From the NCBI GenBank assembly GCA_022842785.1, contig JALHOW010000004.1:464387-528386 (forward strand): 64,000 nucleotides of DNA, read 5' to 3'. How positions within the stretch are numbered: position 1 is the first letter of the stretch; every line of letters starts with the position of its first letter. The notes beneath the pieces are model-generated. The model ran no database searches and was not told where the DNA came from. It saw nothing but the letters and a program-made list of their open reading frames with translations. Below, one piece after another: positions 33,530 through 42,882 of the stretch. The stretch is from Hyphomicrobiaceae bacterium. GTDB lineage: Bacteria; Pseudomonadota; Alphaproteobacteria; Rhizobiales; Hyphomicrobiaceae. Both the position numbers and the translations under genes were made by a program.

Positions 33530-34288
33530 ATGGACTACCTGCTGACACTCGCCGCAGATCCAGCGGCGTGGGCCGCGCTCGTGACCCTCATCGTGATGGA
33601 GGTCGTCCTTGGCATCGACAACCTCATCTTCATTGCCATCCTGACCAACAAGCTCCCCGAGGAGCATCGGGCCAGGGCGCGGCGCATCGGCATAACGGGC
33701 GCGCTTGTCCTGCGGCTTCTGCTGCTCGGTACCATCGCCATCATCGTGACGCTGACGACGCCGATCTTCTCGATCTTCGGGCACGGCTTCTCCTGGCGCG
33801 ACCTCATCCTGATTGCCGGCGGACTCTTCCTCGTCTGGAAGGCGACTAAGGAGATCCATCACCGCGTCGATCCCGATCCCGGCGATGTAACGCTCGGTCA
33901 GGTGGTCGGCCTCACTTTCGGGGCCGCCATTTTCCAGATCCTGCTGCTCGATCTCGTGTTCTCGATCGACAGCATAATCACGGCCGTCGGTATGACACCG
34001 CACGTGCCGATCATGGTGATTGCCGTCGTGTTCGCCGTGATCACCATGCTGGTTGCTGCGACGCCGCTCTCGAACTTCATTGGCAGAAACCCGACGATCG
34101 TCATGCTGGCACTCGGCTTCCTGCTCATGATCGGCACGGTGCTGATCGCGGAAGGCTTCGGCGCGCACGTACCCAAGGGCTACATCTACGCGGCCATGGC
34201 GTTCTCAGCGCTCATCGAGGGCTTGAACATGCTTGACCGGCGCGCACGCCAGCGCCGGAGAGAAGCAGGCATGAAGGACACTCATTAA
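33530..34288 (+). CDS. TerC-family integral membrane protein
   Basis: 252 aa with about seven membrane segments and the acidic motifs of the family: [16 protein letters not shown] in the second segment and [24 protein letters not shown] later. TerC homologues are linked to tellurite resistance and, more recently, to metal (manganese) export. Convergent with the TPR gene, with a shared terminator hairpin. Confidence 0.92.
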   Translation: MDYLLTLAADPAAWAALVTLIVMEVVLGIDNLIFIAILTNKLPEEHRARARRIGITGALVLRLLLLGTIAIIVTLTTPIFSIFGHGFSWRDLILIAGGLFLVWKATKEIHHRVDPDPGDVTLGQVVGLTFGAAIFQILLLDLVFSIDSIITAVGMTPHVPIMVIAVVFAVITMLVAATPLSNFIGRNPTIVMLALGFLLMIGTVLIAEGFGAHVPKGYIYAAMAFSALIEGLNMLDRRARQRRREAGMKDTH

Positions 34289-34296
34289 CGGTTAGC

Positions 34297-34326
34297 GCAG
34301 GCCCTCACTTCTTGGAGAGGGCCTGC
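34297..34326. terminator. Bidirectional hairpin between terC and TPR gene
   Basis: GCAGGCCCTC and GAGGGCCTGC form a perfect 10-bp stem with a 10-nt loop. It spans the convergent gap and the last codons of the TPR gene. No long T-run follows, so it may act as a Rho-independent terminator of modest strength in both directions. Confidence 0.55.
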
Positions 34327-34898
34327 AGTCCGGCGATGGCGATATCGTGCTCGCGCTCGATCTTTAGCGCGGCTTGGAAATCGGCCTTGGCCTTAGCCGG
34401 CGCGCCAAGCTGGCGATGGAGATCGCCGCGATTGGCGAAGAGATCGGCGCTGTTGCCGTCAAAGGAAATGGCCGTGTCGTAGGCCGCCAACGCTTCCTTG
34501 AGTTGACCACGCGCCTTGAATACTTCGCCTCTGTAAGCGTGGGCGACGGGATCACGCGGATTGAGAACGATTGCAGCTTCGAAATCGGTCATTGCGAGGT
34601 TCACATGGCCATCATCGAGCAGCACGATGCCGCGATACACCAAGGCCTCCGCGCGCACGGCGGGAGGAAGCTGGGTGTTGCCGACCAACTCAGTGCATAT
34701 GTACTGCCGCTCGGCAGCCTTGATCTCGTCGTCCTTGCAGTCGTCGAGTAGCGCCGCCACATCGTTCGGGAGCGAGACGGTGTCTTTACTTGCAAGCGCT
34801 CCAGGTGCCGCTCCTAGTGCCGGTCCCTGAACCGGGCCGGAGACAAGCAGCAGCACTGCCAACGTCCCCGCGACCATTCCAGTTTTCCAATCCCGCAT
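34305..34898 (-). CDS. Exported TPR-repeat protein
   Basis: 197 aa with a signal peptide (GTLAVLLLVSGPVQGPALG) and then three or so tetratricopeptide repeats, such as VNLAMTDFEAAIVLNPRDPVAHAYRGEVFKARGQLKEALAAYDTAISFDGNSADLFANRGDLHRQLG. TPRs mediate protein contacts; here probably in the periplasm. No partner is evident. Confidence 0.87.
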   Translation of the reverse strand: MRDWKTGMVAGTLAVLLLVSGPVQGPALGAAPGALASKDTVSLPNDVAALLDDCKDDEIKAAERQYICTELVGNTQLPPAVRAEALVYRGIVLLDDGHVNLAMTDFEAAIVLNPRDPVAHAYRGEVFKARGQLKEALAAYDTAISFDGNSADLFANRGDLHRQLGAPAKAKADFQAALKIEREHDIAIAGLQALSKK

Positions 34899-35199
34899 GG
34901 CTCACCTCTCTGCACACGCGCCATCTCAAAGGGTTGCCGCAATAGGCAAACCCTGTCGTCTCCGGCGAGTTCCAACTACCGAAACGCAATACTGAATTTG
35001 TGAGCGGGACCGGTGACCACCGCTGCGCTGCGGTTCTGCGAAGTCCACGTGTAAGAGCTAGATCCACGCGCCAATCCGTTCAAGCACGATTGCCGCACTG
35101 CACGGTGTGCGCAATCGATCGGCTTATCCACAGTGTTGCAGAGGCCACATTCACGTGCGCGGGTCTATCCGGCATTCTACCCATTCTGTGGGGGATGCG
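34899..35199. promoter_or_regulatory. Divergent intergenic region with a perfect DnaA box
   Basis: This 301-bp gap lies between the minus-strand TPR gene and the plus-strand HExxH gene. The DnaA box TTATCCACA occurs at 35124-35132. No further gene is seen. The track ORF start at 35107 lies inside it, but ATG 35200 is the better start for the downstream gene. Confidence 0.45.
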
Positions 35200-35931
35200 A
35201 TGGCGGGCTCGGACGACGGTGTCCGGATAGATATCGACTTGAGCGACGCCGAGCGCGAGGCGGAGCGCATTCGCACGTGGCTTGGCGCGCTGCGTCGACG
35301 CCATGATCTCGCACGGTTCGAGTTCACGCGGCATGTGCGCATCGTGCCTGCGGGGCCCACCTACAGCCATCCGATCCTCACACTCGGCACGCGCTTCACC
35401 GAGACGGAAGACCTTCTGCTCTCGACGTACCTGCATGAGCAGATGCACTGGTATCTCTCGCTGCTCGGCGGCCCCGATCATGATCCGGTGGAGCCGGTTT
35501 TCGATGAACTCGTGCGCCGCTACCCGCAGGCCCCTGTCTGGCTGCCGGAGGGCGCGCGCAGCTACGAGCAGACGTACGTTCATCTTGTTGTGTGCTGGCT
35601 GGAAGTCGAGGCGGCTGCCGAGCTGATTGGCCGGGAGCGCGCCAATCGCGTCGCCGACACGACCTGGGGCTATCGCTGGATCTACCGCACAGTCGTCGCG
35701 GATCGCGATCCGCTGTGCGAACTTTTCACGGCTAACGGCATCTATCCGATGATGCCCGCGCCTGAGCTTATTGCAGTGGAAGCTGCCCGCCGGCGGGCCG
35801 AACTCGAAGCAGAGGAGGCCGAGGCTAGCCCTCGCGCAGGCCGGCAAAGAATTTCTCCAGCAGGGCGCGGCTCTCGCTCTCGCCAAGGCCGGGATAGATC
35901 TCCGGCGCGTGGTGGCAAGTTGCGTGGCTGA
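35200..35931 (+). CDS. Putative HExxH-type metalloprotein
   Basis: 243 aa from ATG 35200, with GGGGA just upstream; the track start at 35107 adds 31 unsupported residues. I do not recognise the family. The segment STYLHEQMHWYLSLLGG has the zinc-binding HExxH pattern (H79, E80, H83), followed about 50 residues later by EGARSYEQTYVHLVVCWLEVEAAAEL, which could supply the third ligand. No signal peptide. The C-terminal 36 residues are R/S/G-rich low complexity and lie antisense to the end of tadA (107-bp convergent overlap), which may mean the real gene was extended by loss of an earlier stop. Confidence 0.65.
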   Translation: MAGSDDGVRIDIDLSDAEREAERIRTWLGALRRRHDLARFEFTRHVRIVPAGPTYSHPILTLGTRFTETEDLLLSTYLHEQMHWYLSLLGGPDHDPVEPVFDELVRRYPQAPVWLPEGARSYEQTYVHLVVCWLEVEAAAELIGRERANRVADTTWGYRWIYRTVVADRDPLCELFTANGIYPMMPAPELIAVEAARRRAELEAEEAEASPRAGRQRISPAGRGSRSRQGRDRSPARGGKLRG

Positions 35932-36289
35932 ACACGCGGGGGCCGTGCTCGACGCCGCCGCTCTTCGGATCGGACGCACCGTAGTAGAGCCGGCGTACGC
36001 GCGCGAAGGAGATGGCCGCCGCACACATGGGGCACGGCTCCAGCGTCACATAGAGATCGCAGTCGATGAGGCGCTCCGATTGCAGCGCCTGTGCTGCCTG
36101 CTGAATGACGAGCATTTCGGCGTGCGCAGTCGGGTCCTTGCGGGCCCGCGTGAGGTTGTGAGCCTCTGCGACGATGGCACCGTCCGGTCCCGCGATCACC
36201 GCACCGACCGGCACCTCGCCGAGGTCGGCGGCAACACGCGCCAACTCGAGCGCGCGATCCATGTGGCTTGAGGCGTGCGGTGATGTCAT
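35825..36289 (-). CDS. tadA: tRNA-adenosine deaminase TadA family
   Basis: 154 aa. The zinc deaminase motif is complete: HAE (H56, E58) and PCPMC (C86, C89). Flanking VPVGAVIAGPDG and GASDPKSGG match tRNA-specific adenosine deaminases, which make inosine at the wobble base of tRNA-Arg. Cytoplasmic, normally essential. Its 3' end overlaps the convergent HExxH gene. Confidence 0.92.
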   Translation of the reverse strand: MTSPHASSHMDRALELARVAADLGEVPVGAVIAGPDGAIVAEAHNLTRARKDPTAHAEMLVIQQAAQALQSERLIDCDLYVTLEPCPMCAAAISFARVRRLYYGASDPKSGGVEHGPRVFSHATCHHAPEIYPGLGESESRALLEKFFAGLREG

Positions 36290-36361
36290 AAGCTCTCGAC
36301 CTAGTTTATGTGAGCGGCGATACAGCCAACGCGATCACGCCTCAAGCCCGGAGTTACTGCC

Positions 36362-37471
36362 ATGCGCCCGCCACGATCCGATCGCCCCCGGGCCGGGCGC
36401 CGGGATGACCGACCGAAAACCGGACAAAAGCCGCGCGGCAAACCCGGATGGGGAGCGGATCCCAGTTCTGGGCCCAGTTCCGGAGCGCGCCCCGCATCGG
36501 CCACAGGCCGGAAGGCCGCCGGAGGCACACGCCACGAGGAGCGCGCTGCGGAATCGGGTTTCAAGAAGCAAGGCCGGCCATCGCGCCCAAAACCTGAGCC
36601 CGAGCGCGCACCGCACGTTCCGACGCCGCAGAGACGTCCGCGCAACATGCCACCCCCATCGGGCCGCCCGACGGAGGAGATGCGCATTGCGAAGGCACTG
36701 GCGCGCGCCGGCCTCTGTTCGCGCCGCGAAGCCGAGCGCTGGATCGAGGAGGGGCGCGTTCGCGTCAATGGCAAGACGATCAAGAGCCCGGCGCTCGATG
36801 TGGGGCCTAGTGACCGCATCGAGATCGACGGCAAGCCGATGCCGGATGCCGAGCCTGTGCGTCTGTGGCGCTATCACAAACCGCGCGGGCTCGTGACCAC
36901 GCACCGCGATCCCGAAGGCCGGCCGACCGTGTTCGAGAAGCTGCCGCCCGAACTGCCGCGCGTTGTTTCCATCGGCCGGTTGGACCTCAACACCGAGGGC
37001 CTGCTGCTGTTGACGAACGACGGCGCGCTTGCGCGCCACCTCGAGCTGCCAGCGACGGGATGGATGCGCCGCTACCGCATACGCGCATACGGCAAAGTCG
37101 AGCAGGCGTCGCTCGACAAGCTTAAGAATGGGGTTGAAATCGAAGGCGTGCGCTACGGCCCCGTCGAGGCGACGGTCGATCGCGAGCAAGGCCACAACAT
37201 CTGGATCACGATGGCGCTGCGCGAGGGCAAGAACCGCGAGGTGCGCAAGATCCTGAACCATCTCGGGCTCGACGTGAACCGCCTGATCCGTGTGTCGTAC
37301 GGGCCGTTCCAGCTTCTCGAACTCGAACCGGGCGCGGTCGAGAGCGTGCGCCGCAAAGTCATTGCCGATCAGCTCGGCCCGGCTGTTGCGCGCGAGCTTG
37401 GGCTCACGGATCGCGAGAACGACGCCGAAGCACGGCGCACGCGGGCGAAAAAGCCGAAGGATGAAGCATGA
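36362..37471 (+). CDS. RsuA/RluB-family rRNA pseudouridine synthase
   Basis: 369 aa. A disordered basic N-terminal extension of about 105 residues (R/P/G/K-rich) precedes an S4 RNA-binding domain (MRIAKALARAGLCSRREAERWIEEGRVRVNG) and the catalytic domain with GRLDLNTEGLLLLTNDG, where the aspartate is the nucleophile. It should modify a uridine in 23S or 16S rRNA. Its last codons overlap the rsmD start (ATGA), so the two are coupled. Confidence 0.92.
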   Translation: MRPPRSDRPRAGRRDDRPKTGQKPRGKPGWGADPSSGPSSGARPASATGRKAAGGTRHEERAAESGFKKQGRPSRPKPEPERAPHVPTPQRRPRNMPPPSGRPTEEMRIAKALARAGLCSRREAERWIEEGRVRVNGKTIKSPALDVGPSDRIEIDGKPMPDAEPVRLWRYHKPRGLVTTHRDPEGRPTVFEKLPPELPRVVSIGRLDLNTEGLLLLTNDGALARHLELPATGWMRRYRIRAYGKVEQASLDKLKNGVEIEGVRYGPVEATVDREQGHNIWITMALREGKNREVRKILNHLGLDVNRLIRVSYGPFQLLELEPGAVESVRRKVIADQLGPAVARELGLTDRENDAEARRTRAKKPKDEA

Positions 37472-38031
37472 GGATCGTCGGCGGCAGGCTGCGCGGGCGC
37501 AATCTCGCCACGCCGAGCGATGACGCGATCCGCCCGACCTCGGATCGCGTGCGCGAAGCCGTCTTCAATTGGCTCATGCATGGCGATCCCGTTGCGCGCA
37601 TCGACGGCGGGCGCGTGATCGATCTCTTTGCTGGGACGGGTGCCCTGGGGGTGGAGGCGCTCTCGCGTGGCGCCACCTTCTGCCTTTTCGTCGAGGAAGC
37701 CGCCGAGGCGCGCGGGCTCATCCGACGCAATATCGAGGCCTTCGGCTTGACGGGCGTGACCAAGCTCTGGCGACGCGACGCGACCGATCTCGGACCGGCA
37801 GGCAATATGATGCCGTACGATGCCGCCTTTCTCGATCCGCCATATGGCAAGGGCCTCGGCGAGAAGGCGCTTACGGTGCTCGCTGAAGGCGGGTGGCTCG
37901 TGCCGGACGCGCTGTGTGTTCTGGAAGAACGCAAGGGCGTCGATCTTGCGATCCCTGATGCGTACGACGTCGTCGATCAGCGCACGTGGGGCGATACGCA
38001 GGCGGTGCTGGTGCGGTTCAGGGGTGCGTAG
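37468..38031 (+). CDS. rsmD: 16S rRNA (guanine966-N2)-methyltransferase RsmD
   Basis: 187 aa. Starts MRIVGGRLRGRNLATPSDDAIRPTSDRVREAVFNWL, the RsmD hallmark; SAM loop LFAGTGALGVEALSRGA; catalytic FLDPPYGKGL (DPPY). It methylates G966 of 16S rRNA. Coupled to the pseudouridine synthase upstream and convergent with mutL, 3 bp apart. Confidence 0.95.
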   Translation: MRIVGGRLRGRNLATPSDDAIRPTSDRVREAVFNWLMHGDPVARIDGGRVIDLFAGTGALGVEALSRGATFCLFVEEAAEARGLIRRNIEAFGLTGVTKLWRRDATDLGPAGNMMPYDAAFLDPPYGKGLGEKALTVLAEGGWLVPDALCVLEERKGVDLAIPDAYDVVDQRTWGDTQAVLVRFRGA

Positions 38032-38034
38032 GCT

Positions 38035-39837
38035 CTACCGCCTCCCGAACAGCCGCTCGATGTCCGCACGCGAGAGCTGAACATACGTCGGACGGCCGTG
38101 ATTGCACTGGCCGGCGCGTGGCGTCGCTTCCATCTCGCGCAGAAGCGCATTCATCTCGGGACCTGTAAGCCGGCGACCGGCGCGAACGCTGCCGTGGCAC
38201 GCGATCGTTCCCAGAATCGCATCGAGGCGCGCTTCCAGAAGGCCGGTCGTACCTTCAGTCAGCATTTCGCGGGCGAGGTCCCTCACGAGGGCCGCCACAT
38301 CGCATTGGCCGAGCAAAGCCGGTGTTTCTCGCACGAGAATGGCGGCTCCGAACGGCTCCAAGGCGAGGCCAAGCTCGGCGAGCTGATCGGCGGCCTCGGC
38401 GAGCGCGGCAACTTCGTCGCTATCGAGATCGACGATTTCGGGAATGAGGAGGCCTTGGCGCTTCACACCGCCGTTCGCGAGCGACGCCTTGATGCGTTCG
38501 AGCACGAGGCGTTCATGCGCCGCATGCTGGTCGACGATGACGATGCCTGCAGTCGTCTCAGCGACGATGTACGTGCCGTGAAGCTGCGCGCGGGCGGCGC
38601 CCAGCGGGTGATCTTCGGTCTCGGCTTCATAGGCTGCTATGGGCGGCGCGGCCTCGTGCGCCACTTCCACACCCGGCTCGATTGCCAGGCCCGCCAGCGG
38701 CGCCTGCATGGCCTCGCCGAAACCACCCGAATAGCTCGGTCGCTGCGATGGCGGCGGCGCCCACGACGACGGCGCCGGCGTCTCGTTGCGCCGTGCCAGC
38801 ACGTCGAGCATCCGCGCGCCGCCTTCCGCGCTGGCGCGATGGCCGGCACGTTCCAGCACCTCGCGAATGCCGCCGACGAGCAGCGAGCGCACCGCACCGG
38901 AATCGCGGAAACGCACCTCTGTCTTCGCCGGATGCACGTTCACATCGACATGGCGCGCATCGAGCTCGACAAAGAGTGCCACGAGCGGATGACGCCCCTT
39001 CGGCACCATATCGCCGTACGCACCACGCAGCGCGCCGAGCAGGAGTCGATCGCGCACGGGGCGGCCATTCACGAACAGGAACTGCAGGCTCGCATCCGGC
39101 CGATTCAGCGTCGGCAAGCCAACGAAGCCGTGAAGCCGCACAGCTTCGCGCGTGCCATCGAGCGCCAGCGCATCGGCCATGAATTCGCGGCCCATGATGC
39201 GGCCGAGGCGCGCGAGCAGACCTTCCGGACCGGGGCCACAAGCTGGGAGGCGCAAACCCGTGCGCTCGCCCGTCGTCATCGAGAAGCCGATCTCGGGATG
39301 GGCCATGGCGAGGCGCTTGACCACCTCGGACGTAGCGAGGTTCTCCGCACGCTCGGACTTCATGAACTTCAGGCGCGCAGGCGTGGCCGAGAAAAGATCG
39401 CGCACTTCGATGATCGTGCCCGGGTTGAGCGCCGCGGGCCGCACCTCGCCCTTGCGTCCGCGATCCACGACGATGGCGATGCCATAATCGGCCGCCGACT
39501 GGCGCGTGCGGATTTCGAGTTGAGCAATCGAGCCGATCGAGGGTAGTGCCTCGCCGCGAAAGCCCAGAGTCGTGATGTTGAACAGATCCTCGTCGCGGAG
39601 CTTCGAGGTCGCATGGCGCTCGACAGCCAGCGAGAGGTCGCGCGCGTCCATGCCCGAGCCGTCATCCGTGACGCGGATGAGAGAGAGGCCGCTCCCTGAC
39701 GTGACGATCTCGATTTCGCGCGCGCCGGCGTCGATGGCGTTCTCGACGAGTTCCTTGACGACGCTCGCCGGCCGCTCGACGACCTCGCCGGCCGCGATCC
39801 GATTGATCGTCTCGGGTGTGAGCTGACGCACGGCCAT
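38035..39837 (-). CDS. mutL: DNA mismatch repair protein MutL
   Basis: 600 aa. N-terminal GHKL ATPase with ELVENAIDAGA, DDGSGMDA and GFRGEALPSIGSI. C-terminal dimerisation domain has DQHAAHERLVLE, which fits the endonuclease motif DQHA-x2-E-x4-E, and CNHGRPT near the end. It is therefore the nicking type found in bacteria without MutH. It couples MutS mismatch recognition to strand excision. Confidence 0.97.
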   Translation of the reverse strand: MAVRQLTPETINRIAAGEVVERPASVVKELVENAIDAGAREIEIVTSGSGLSLIRVTDDGSGMDARDLSLAVERHATSKLRDEDLFNITTLGFRGEALPSIGSIAQLEIRTRQSAADYGIAIVVDRGRKGEVRPAALNPGTIIEVRDLFSATPARLKFMKSERAENLATSEVVKRLAMAHPEIGFSMTTGERTGLRLPACGPGPEGLLARLGRIMGREFMADALALDGTREAVRLHGFVGLPTLNRPDASLQFLFVNGRPVRDRLLLGALRGAYGDMVPKGRHPLVALFVELDARHVDVNVHPAKTEVRFRDSGAVRSLLVGGIREVLERAGHRASAEGGARMLDVLARRNETPAPSSWAPPPSQRPSYSGGFGEAMQAPLAGLAIEPGVEVAHEAAPPIAAYEAETEDHPLGAARAQLHGTYIVAETTAGIVIVDQHAAHERLVLERIKASLANGGVKRQGLLIPEIVDLDSDEVAALAEAADQLAELGLALEPFGAAILVRETPALLGQCDVAALVRDLAREMLTEGTTGLLEARLDAILGTIACHGSVRAGRRLTGPEMNALLREMEATPRAGQCNHGRPTYVQLSRADIERLFGRR

Positions 39838-39885
39838 GAGTGGCGCTTTCCCCGTCGCGTCGCGCGGGCGCCGGCCGTTATGCCC

Positions 39886-41268
39886 CTACCTGGACAGCCG
39901 CTCGCGCGTGAGCACCTTGGCGAGTTCGACGGCTGGCTGGTCGAAGGGATCGAGGTCCATGAGCCAGCCGGCGAGAATCGTTTCGAGCATGATGTGCATC
40001 ATCAAGCCGCCGAGGCTTACCGCGTCAAGTCGCTCGATGTCGATTGTCCGCACCGGCCTGCCGGCGCGGTTGAGCGCCTCCGGCACGGCCTGGGCCTGGG
40101 CCGCCACAAGCTCGCTCACCGAGCGCCCCGCCATCACGTCGAGGCCTGCCAATTTCGCGAGCGCGGGGTCGATCACCGGCCCTGATTCGGCATTCTTCAC
40201 ACGCAGCACGGTCAGCGCGTGCTCGCGCGGGCCGTCCATGAAGAGTTGGAGCTGGCTGTGATGATCGAGCGGGCCGAGGCAGCCGAGCGGCGTCGTGCCC
40301 TGGCCGCCCTTGCCGAGACTTTCGGCCCAAAGCTGCACGTACCAAGCCCCGAACCGCTGCAGGCGATCGGCATAGGACATGAAGGCCATGACCTTGATGC
40401 CCTTCTCGCGCGCAAGGGCGACTGCAAGCGCAGCGCCAATGGCAGGAGCAGAGGCGGACGGATGCGCGGCCGTGAGCGCCTGCTGAAGGACAGCGTCGGC
40501 GCCAGCGCGCAAGGCACGCGGATCGAGGCCACGGGCCATGGCCGGAATGAGACCGACGACCGTCAGGGCGGAATAGCGCCCACCGATCGCTGTCGGATGA
40601 TCGAGGATGGGGATACCGCGGCTCGATAGCAGATCGCGCAGTCCATTGCGCACGCCGGGACGGGCCGGCTCGGTAACGCCGAGAAACAGTTCGGATGAGC
40701 GATGCCCCAGACCGGCCGCATCGACAGCCTGGAAGGCAGCGAGCGCCTGCACGAGCGTCTCCGACGTGCCGCCTGACTTCGAGGTGATCACGAAGCGGGT
40801 GGCTGCGAGGTCAATGCCCTTGAAGGCGAGCGCCAACGTCGAGGCATCGAGGTTGTCGTAGAAGCGCGTGCGCGGGCGATTGCGCTGCTCGGCATCGGCC
40901 GCGCCCGGGATGTTCCACCCCGCGAGCTGGGCGAGTGCCTGACCGCCGAGACTGGAGCCGCCAATGCCGAGGAACACGATCATCTTGGCGCCGGCCGAAA
41001 GCTTCTTCAGCGCGGCTTCGGCGGCGATGATGTCAGCTTCTTCTCGTGGCAGGCGCAGCAGCGGCAGACTGCCGTCAGCATATGCAGCTTTGAGCTTCGC
41101 GAGCGGTGCGGAGGTCTTGTCGAGCCAGCTTGCGAGCGTCGCGCGATCGAGCCCATGCGCACCGATGCGCCCATCGAGACAACCGGCGATGTTTTGATGA
41201 TAGAGCCGTTGAGCAGAAGCCGAGCCCGATGCAGCACCGGATACATCCAGCTCGACGGGATCGGTCAT
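39886..41268 (-). CDS. pgi: Glucose-6-phosphate isomerase (short form)
   Basis: 460 aa from ATG 41268, preceded by GGGAG; the track start at 41331 adds 21 residues. Phosphosugar isomerase motifs: IVFLGIGGSSLGGQALAQL, FVITSKSGGTSETL and GGRYSALTVVGLIPAMARG. It interconverts glucose-6-phosphate and fructose-6-phosphate. It is shorter than the 550-aa enterobacterial enzyme, as in many alphaproteobacteria. Follows the M16 peptidase genes. Confidence 0.88.
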   Translation of the reverse strand: MTDPVELDVSGAASGSASAQRLYHQNIAGCLDGRIGAHGLDRATLASWLDKTSAPLAKLKAAYADGSLPLLRLPREEADIIAAEAALKKLSAGAKMIVFLGIGGSSLGGQALAQLAGWNIPGAADAEQRNRPRTRFYDNLDASTLALAFKGIDLAATRFVITSKSGGTSETLVQALAAFQAVDAAGLGHRSSELFLGVTEPARPGVRNGLRDLLSSRGIPILDHPTAIGGRYSALTVVGLIPAMARGLDPRALRAGADAVLQQALTAAHPSASAPAIGAALAVALAREKGIKVMAFMSYADRLQRFGAWYVQLWAESLGKGGQGTTPLGCLGPLDHHSQLQLFMDGPREHALTVLRVKNAESGPVIDPALAKLAGLDVMAGRSVSELVAAQAQAVPEALNRAGRPVRTIDIERLDAVSLGGLMMHIMLETILAGWLMDLDPFDQPAVELAKVLTRERLSR

Positions 41269-41402
41269 CAGCTCAACTCCCTCGCAATCGGCCCCTAACA
41301 TGCCAATCGAGAAGCCGGTGCCTTGCGGCACAGCAGCTTCTCGAAGTTGGCATCAAAATACGTAGCGCCTTCGACACCCATCAGGTTCCGAAGACGCAGC
41401 TC

Positions 41403-42773
41403 TTACTGCTTCACCAATCCCTGCGGCTTGCCGACAACCGTAACGATCAGCTCGTCGGCCTTCAACAGCCGCGACGCGACGCGCTTCACGTCTTGGAGTG
41501 TCACCGCATTGACCAGCGCATTGCGCTTGTCGATGTAGTCGATGCCATAGCCCTCGAAGAGGAAGCCGAGAAGCTGATTGGCGATCTTGGCATTGGTATC
41601 GAAGCGCAGCGCGAACGACCCGGTGAGATAATCCTTGGCGTTCTGCAGCTCCTCGGGTGTCGGACCATCCTCCGCCATGCGCCGCAGCTCACCGCGGATC
41701 ACGTCGAGCGAACGACCAACCTCCTCGTTCTTCGTCGCGACGCCACCGGCGAAGATCGACGCGCGGCGATAGGGCTGCAGATAGCTGTAGACCGAGTAGG
41801 CGAGGCCGCGCTTCTCGCGCACCTCCTCTGTGAGGCGCGAAGCGAAGCCACCACCGCCCAGTATCTGGTTCAGGACGAACGCCGCCATGAAGTCATCGTC
41901 CTCGCGCGCAATACCCGGCGCACCGAACTGCACGACCGACTGTGGCACGTCCATATGGACGACCTGCACGCGCTCCTTGGCCTCGGGGACAGTCGCAGCA
42001 ACCGGCGTGAGATCCGCCTTGGCCGGCAGATCACCGAAGACGCGATCGATGAGCGCGCCGAGCTGCTCGGCATTGATGTCGCCGACCGCGACCACCTTCA
42101 GATTGTCGCGCGCGAAGTTGCGCTTGCGGAAGGCCTCGAGATCATCGCGCGTGATCTTGGCGATGCTCTCGGGCGTACCGTCGGACGGAAGGCCATAGGG
42201 GTGCCCCGGAAATGCCTGCGCACTCCAGGCCGCGCCCGCAACGCGGTTCGGGTTCTTGGCCGCGAAGGCGAGGCCGGAGAGGAGCTGCTTGCGCACACGC
42301 TCCACCGCATCGGCGTCGAAGCGCGGCTGGTTCATGGCAAGGCGCAGCATCTCGATGGACGGATCGCGATTGGCAGTCAGCGTCTCGAAGCTGCCGTAGA
42401 ACCCGTCACGCGCGTCCTCGAAGCTCATGCGGAAGGCGAGTTCCTCCATGCGCTCCTGGAATTTGTGAGAATCGAGATCGCCCGCCCCCTCGTCCATCAT
42501 CGACGAGAGGAAATTGGCGACGCCTTCCTTGCCGGGAGGGTTCTGCGAGCTGCCGCCCTCGAAGACGAAGCGCAGCGCGATGAGCGGCACGGCGTGCTCC
42601 TGCACGAGCCAGGCATCGATGCCACCGGGGGTTTTGATCTGCTGAATCTTCATGGCGTGGGCCTTGGCACTGAGGACGGGCGCCGCGAGGCAGAGCAGCA
42701 TGGCTGAAGCGACGACAGGAAGACGTGCGGGGCGGACAAAGAGCCTTCCACGAAGGGGTGCTGAACTGGACAT
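41403..42773 (-). CDS. M16-family peptidase, non-catalytic subunit
   Basis: 456 aa with a signal peptide (ARLPVVASAMLLCLAAPVLSAKAHA). The M16 fold is clear, but the zinc motif HxxEH of the partner is replaced by NFLSSMMDE, so the subunit lacks catalysis. It keeps the C-terminal lobe segment LTEEVREKRGLAYSVYSYL, whose Arg/Tyr help substrate binding. Such proteins form heterodimers with an active M16 subunit, here the gene immediately upstream, 109 bp away. Periplasmic. Confidence 0.9.
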   Translation of the reverse strand: MSSSAPLRGRLFVRPARLPVVASAMLLCLAAPVLSAKAHAMKIQQIKTPGGIDAWLVQEHAVPLIALRFVFEGGSSQNPPGKEGVANFLSSMMDEGAGDLDSHKFQERMEELAFRMSFEDARDGFYGSFETLTANRDPSIEMLRLAMNQPRFDADAVERVRKQLLSGLAFAAKNPNRVAGAAWSAQAFPGHPYGLPSDGTPESIAKITRDDLEAFRKRNFARDNLKVVAVGDINAEQLGALIDRVFGDLPAKADLTPVAATVPEAKERVQVVHMDVPQSVVQFGAPGIAREDDDFMAAFVLNQILGGGGFASRLTEEVREKRGLAYSVYSYLQPYRRASIFAGGVATKNEEVGRSLDVIRGELRRMAEDGPTPEELQNAKDYLTGSFALRFDTNAKIANQLLGFLFEGYGIDYIDKRNALVNAVTLQDVKRVASRLLKADELIVTVVGKPQGLVKQ

Positions 42774-42882
42774 GATACGGAGCCTCGCTGTGTCGACGCG
42801 TTGAAACTTGATCGTTCGGCGCGGAAACGCCGGGTAGTTCGTGTACCTGCGGACCTCACCTCATCCTTTCGGTTCAAATCCA

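Noticed and set aside
38098-39546. 482-aa plus-strand ORF antisense to mutL
   Set aside because: Complementary-frame shadow; MutL motifs are unequivocal on the minus strand.
41106-42707. 533-aa plus-strand ORF antisense to the M16 gene
   Set aside because: Shadow frame without domains.
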